A model generated the notes under the pieces. That model did not search any database. It had not been told where the DNA came from and saw only the letters and a list, made by a program, of their open reading frames with translations. Source: Ureibacillus galli (GTDB taxonomy: Bacteria; Bacillota; Bacilli; Bacillales_A; Planococcaceae). Taken from it: DNA of 64,000 nucleotides. The position numbers and the translations under genes were made by a program. The stretch is from NCBI RefSeq assembly GCF_014836845.1, contig NZ_JACSQA010000006.1, forward strand, positions 62,001-126,000, given 5' to 3'. Below are positions 62,904-64,000 of the stretch, in pieces. Positions within the stretch are counted from its first letter, which is position 1, and every line of letters starts with the position of its first letter.

Positions 62904-63911
62904 TTATAATTCTTCTTGGAAATAAATTTTGTAATATTTTCGATTTGTCGTTTCATCATAACCAATTTCAATGAGTTCATCGACTTGTTCGATGTTTTGG
63001 ACATTTACTTGAATTTCAATATTCGAATCAAGTTTAATTTTTCGTTTATATGTTTTTTCAACCTTTTCAATTGCAGTGTCGGATATGACGGTTTCATACG
63101 GTTTAACAGAATTCACAATAATGTCTTTTTGTGCTGCATCCATTTTTTTAAATACTGAATCTATATAGTTATCTACTTGAAATTCCTCTTCATTTCTAAA
63201 ATAATCGAGAGTTTTATTTAATAAACCTAACTTCTCCGTATTAGAATAACTTTCTTCTTTTAAAATATATTTTTTACATTCCGTTAATGCTAAGTTCGTT
63301 TTATGGTAATGTTCATCGGCTACTTTAATCTTTAAAAAACGCTCTTGCCAGTAAACGACATCTTCTTTACGTTTCGTTTTAATAAAGACGATCGGCGCCT
63401 CATCAGGTCCCATGTCAATAATGATGGCCATATTATTTATTTTCTTTGTGTTAATGCCATCTATACCATTTACGATGAGCTTATTATCTTCATTTTTCAC
63501 ATCTAAAAATAATTCTTTTTCTTCGATTTTGACAATTGCTAATACCTTTTTTGCACCAGTTGGCATCATGCAATTTTCAAATAAACCAATAAATAATTCG
63601 CCACCTTTAATATTTGGATGTTGCGATGCACTTTGTAAATGTGTAGCGATATTTTTTGATTGATTTAGAAAGTCATCACTTTGTCTAAAGATGGATGTTA
63701 CATAAGTATAAATTTCATTTAATCCAATATCCGTTTCATGGAAAAATTCATATTGTTGTTCAAAATCGATTTTATGAAAAGCTAATTGGGTAAAAGCGGC
63801 TTCGAGCATAACTTCTGGTTGAGAATATACTTCTTCGCCGGTTACAAGGGTATCCGCAACATAATGGATAATATATTTTGATAATTTACTTTCACTAACT
63901 TCTAGCATCAT
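62904..63911 (-). CDS. Nucleoid-associated protein, NdpA/NA37 family
   Basis: About 335 residues of the 37-kDa nucleoid-associated family. The N-terminal part has KLSKYIIHYVADT, a central motif KGGELFIGLFENCM is followed by LAIVKIEEKELFLDV, and the late region IVNSVKPYETVISDTAIEKV is typical. Homologues bind to the nucleoid without known sequence preference; in some genomes the family occurs near mobile elements and defence genes. The minus-strand AGAAGGTG favours ATG at 63911 or 63908; the GTG at 63917 is part of that site. No neighbour is visible beyond 63990. Confidence 0.82.
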   Translation of the reverse strand: MMLEVSESKLSKYIIHYVADTLVTGEEVYSQPEVMLEAAFTQLAFHKIDFEQQYEFFHETDIGLNEIYTYVTSIFRQSDDFLNQSKNIATHLQSASQHPNIKGGELFIGLFENCMMPTGAKKVLAIVKIEEKELFLDVKNEDNKLIVNGIDGINTKKINNMAIIIDMGPDEAPIVFIKTKRKEDVVYWQERFLKIKVADEHYHKTNLALTECKKYILKEESYSNTEKLGLLNKTLDYFRNEEEFQVDNYIDSVFKKMDAAQKDIIVNSVKPYETVISDTAIEKVEKTYKRKIKLDSNIEIQVNVQNIEQVDELIEIGYDETTNRKYYKIYFQEEL

Positions 63912-64000
63912 CTTCACCTTCTCATCTAAAGTTGTCGATAATCTACCATAACATAATTTCCAGACTATGAATATATCACAATAATGATTTGCTTGTGACC

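Noticed and set aside
1-64000. CRISPR array or rRNA operon
   Set aside because: I saw no run of regularly spaced identical repeats with unique spacers and no rRNA sequence in the window.

Overview
The window is a low-GC Bacillales chromosome segment. Three things point to an endospore-forming Bacillaceae or Planococcaceae-type organism (Lysinibacillus, Ureibacillus and Solibacillus are plausible relatives, but I cannot fix the genus): the gene order rnhC-zapA-cvpA-polX-mutS2-yshE-lcfA-fadR-fadB-etfB-etfA-trxA-uvrC-lysC-yslB-sdhCAB-ysmA-gerE-ysmB-racE-rph-ysnA-ysnB, which matches the Bacillus subtilis backbone; the spore regulator gerE; and AAGGAGG-type ribosome binding sites with many TTG and GTG starts.

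Layout. 0-6.4 kb is accessory: small membrane and secreted proteins, a C39-like peptidase, a calcium-type secreted nuclease lipoprotein, a DUF3841 protein and several decayed genes (a MocR C-terminus, a GNAT with a frameshift and a stop). 6.4-32 kb is the conserved core: RNase HIII and cell division/repair genes, the FadR-controlled fatty acid oxidation operon with the electron transfer flavoprotein, thioredoxin, UvrC, a lysine riboswitch with lysC, succinate dehydrogenase, gerE, glutamate racemase, RNase PH and XTP pyrophosphatase, ending in tRNA-Arg(UCU). 32-39 kb is a decayed integration zone: tRNA-Arg is followed by repeats of its anticodon-arm core, an N-terminal integrase remnant, an intact glutaminase, an opposite-strand C-terminal tyrosine recombinase remnant, a broken zinc-ribbon membrane gene and a secreted metallo-beta-lactamase-fold/DUF3006 pair. 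39-44 kb is a YxdLM-YxeA-YxdJK-like peptide-stress module whose transporter genes are broken while the two-component system is intact. 44-54 kb holds dihydroxyacetone kinase, GNAT, DUF3231, a PD-(D/E)XK nuclease next to DUF4304, an EamA transporter divergent from a Crp/Fnr regulator, a SLAP-domain protein and the tRNA hydroxylase TrhO. 54-64 kb holds a duplicated small-gene family of unknown function, an MHYT-PAS-GGDEF-EAL c-di-GMP protein, a Yip1 protein, a methyltransferase behind an attenuator-like terminator, a SUFU-domain protein and a nucleoid-associated protein.

How they work together. LcfA activates fatty acids, FadB and other enzymes oxidise them, EtfAB takes the electrons, and SdhCAB feeds the same quinone pool; a near-perfect FadR operator sits between lcfA and fadR. 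LysC lies directly behind a complete L-box, but its kinase active-site motifs are eroded while the regulatory half and the internal start of the beta subunit are preserved. This is the most surprising core-genome observation. The best candidates for undescribed biology are the NPQYAFLEADY gene pair (54.2 and 58.7 kb), which keeps a shared upstream element and shows almost only synonymous divergence over its first 21 codons, and the methyltransferase leader at 59.0-59.1 kb.
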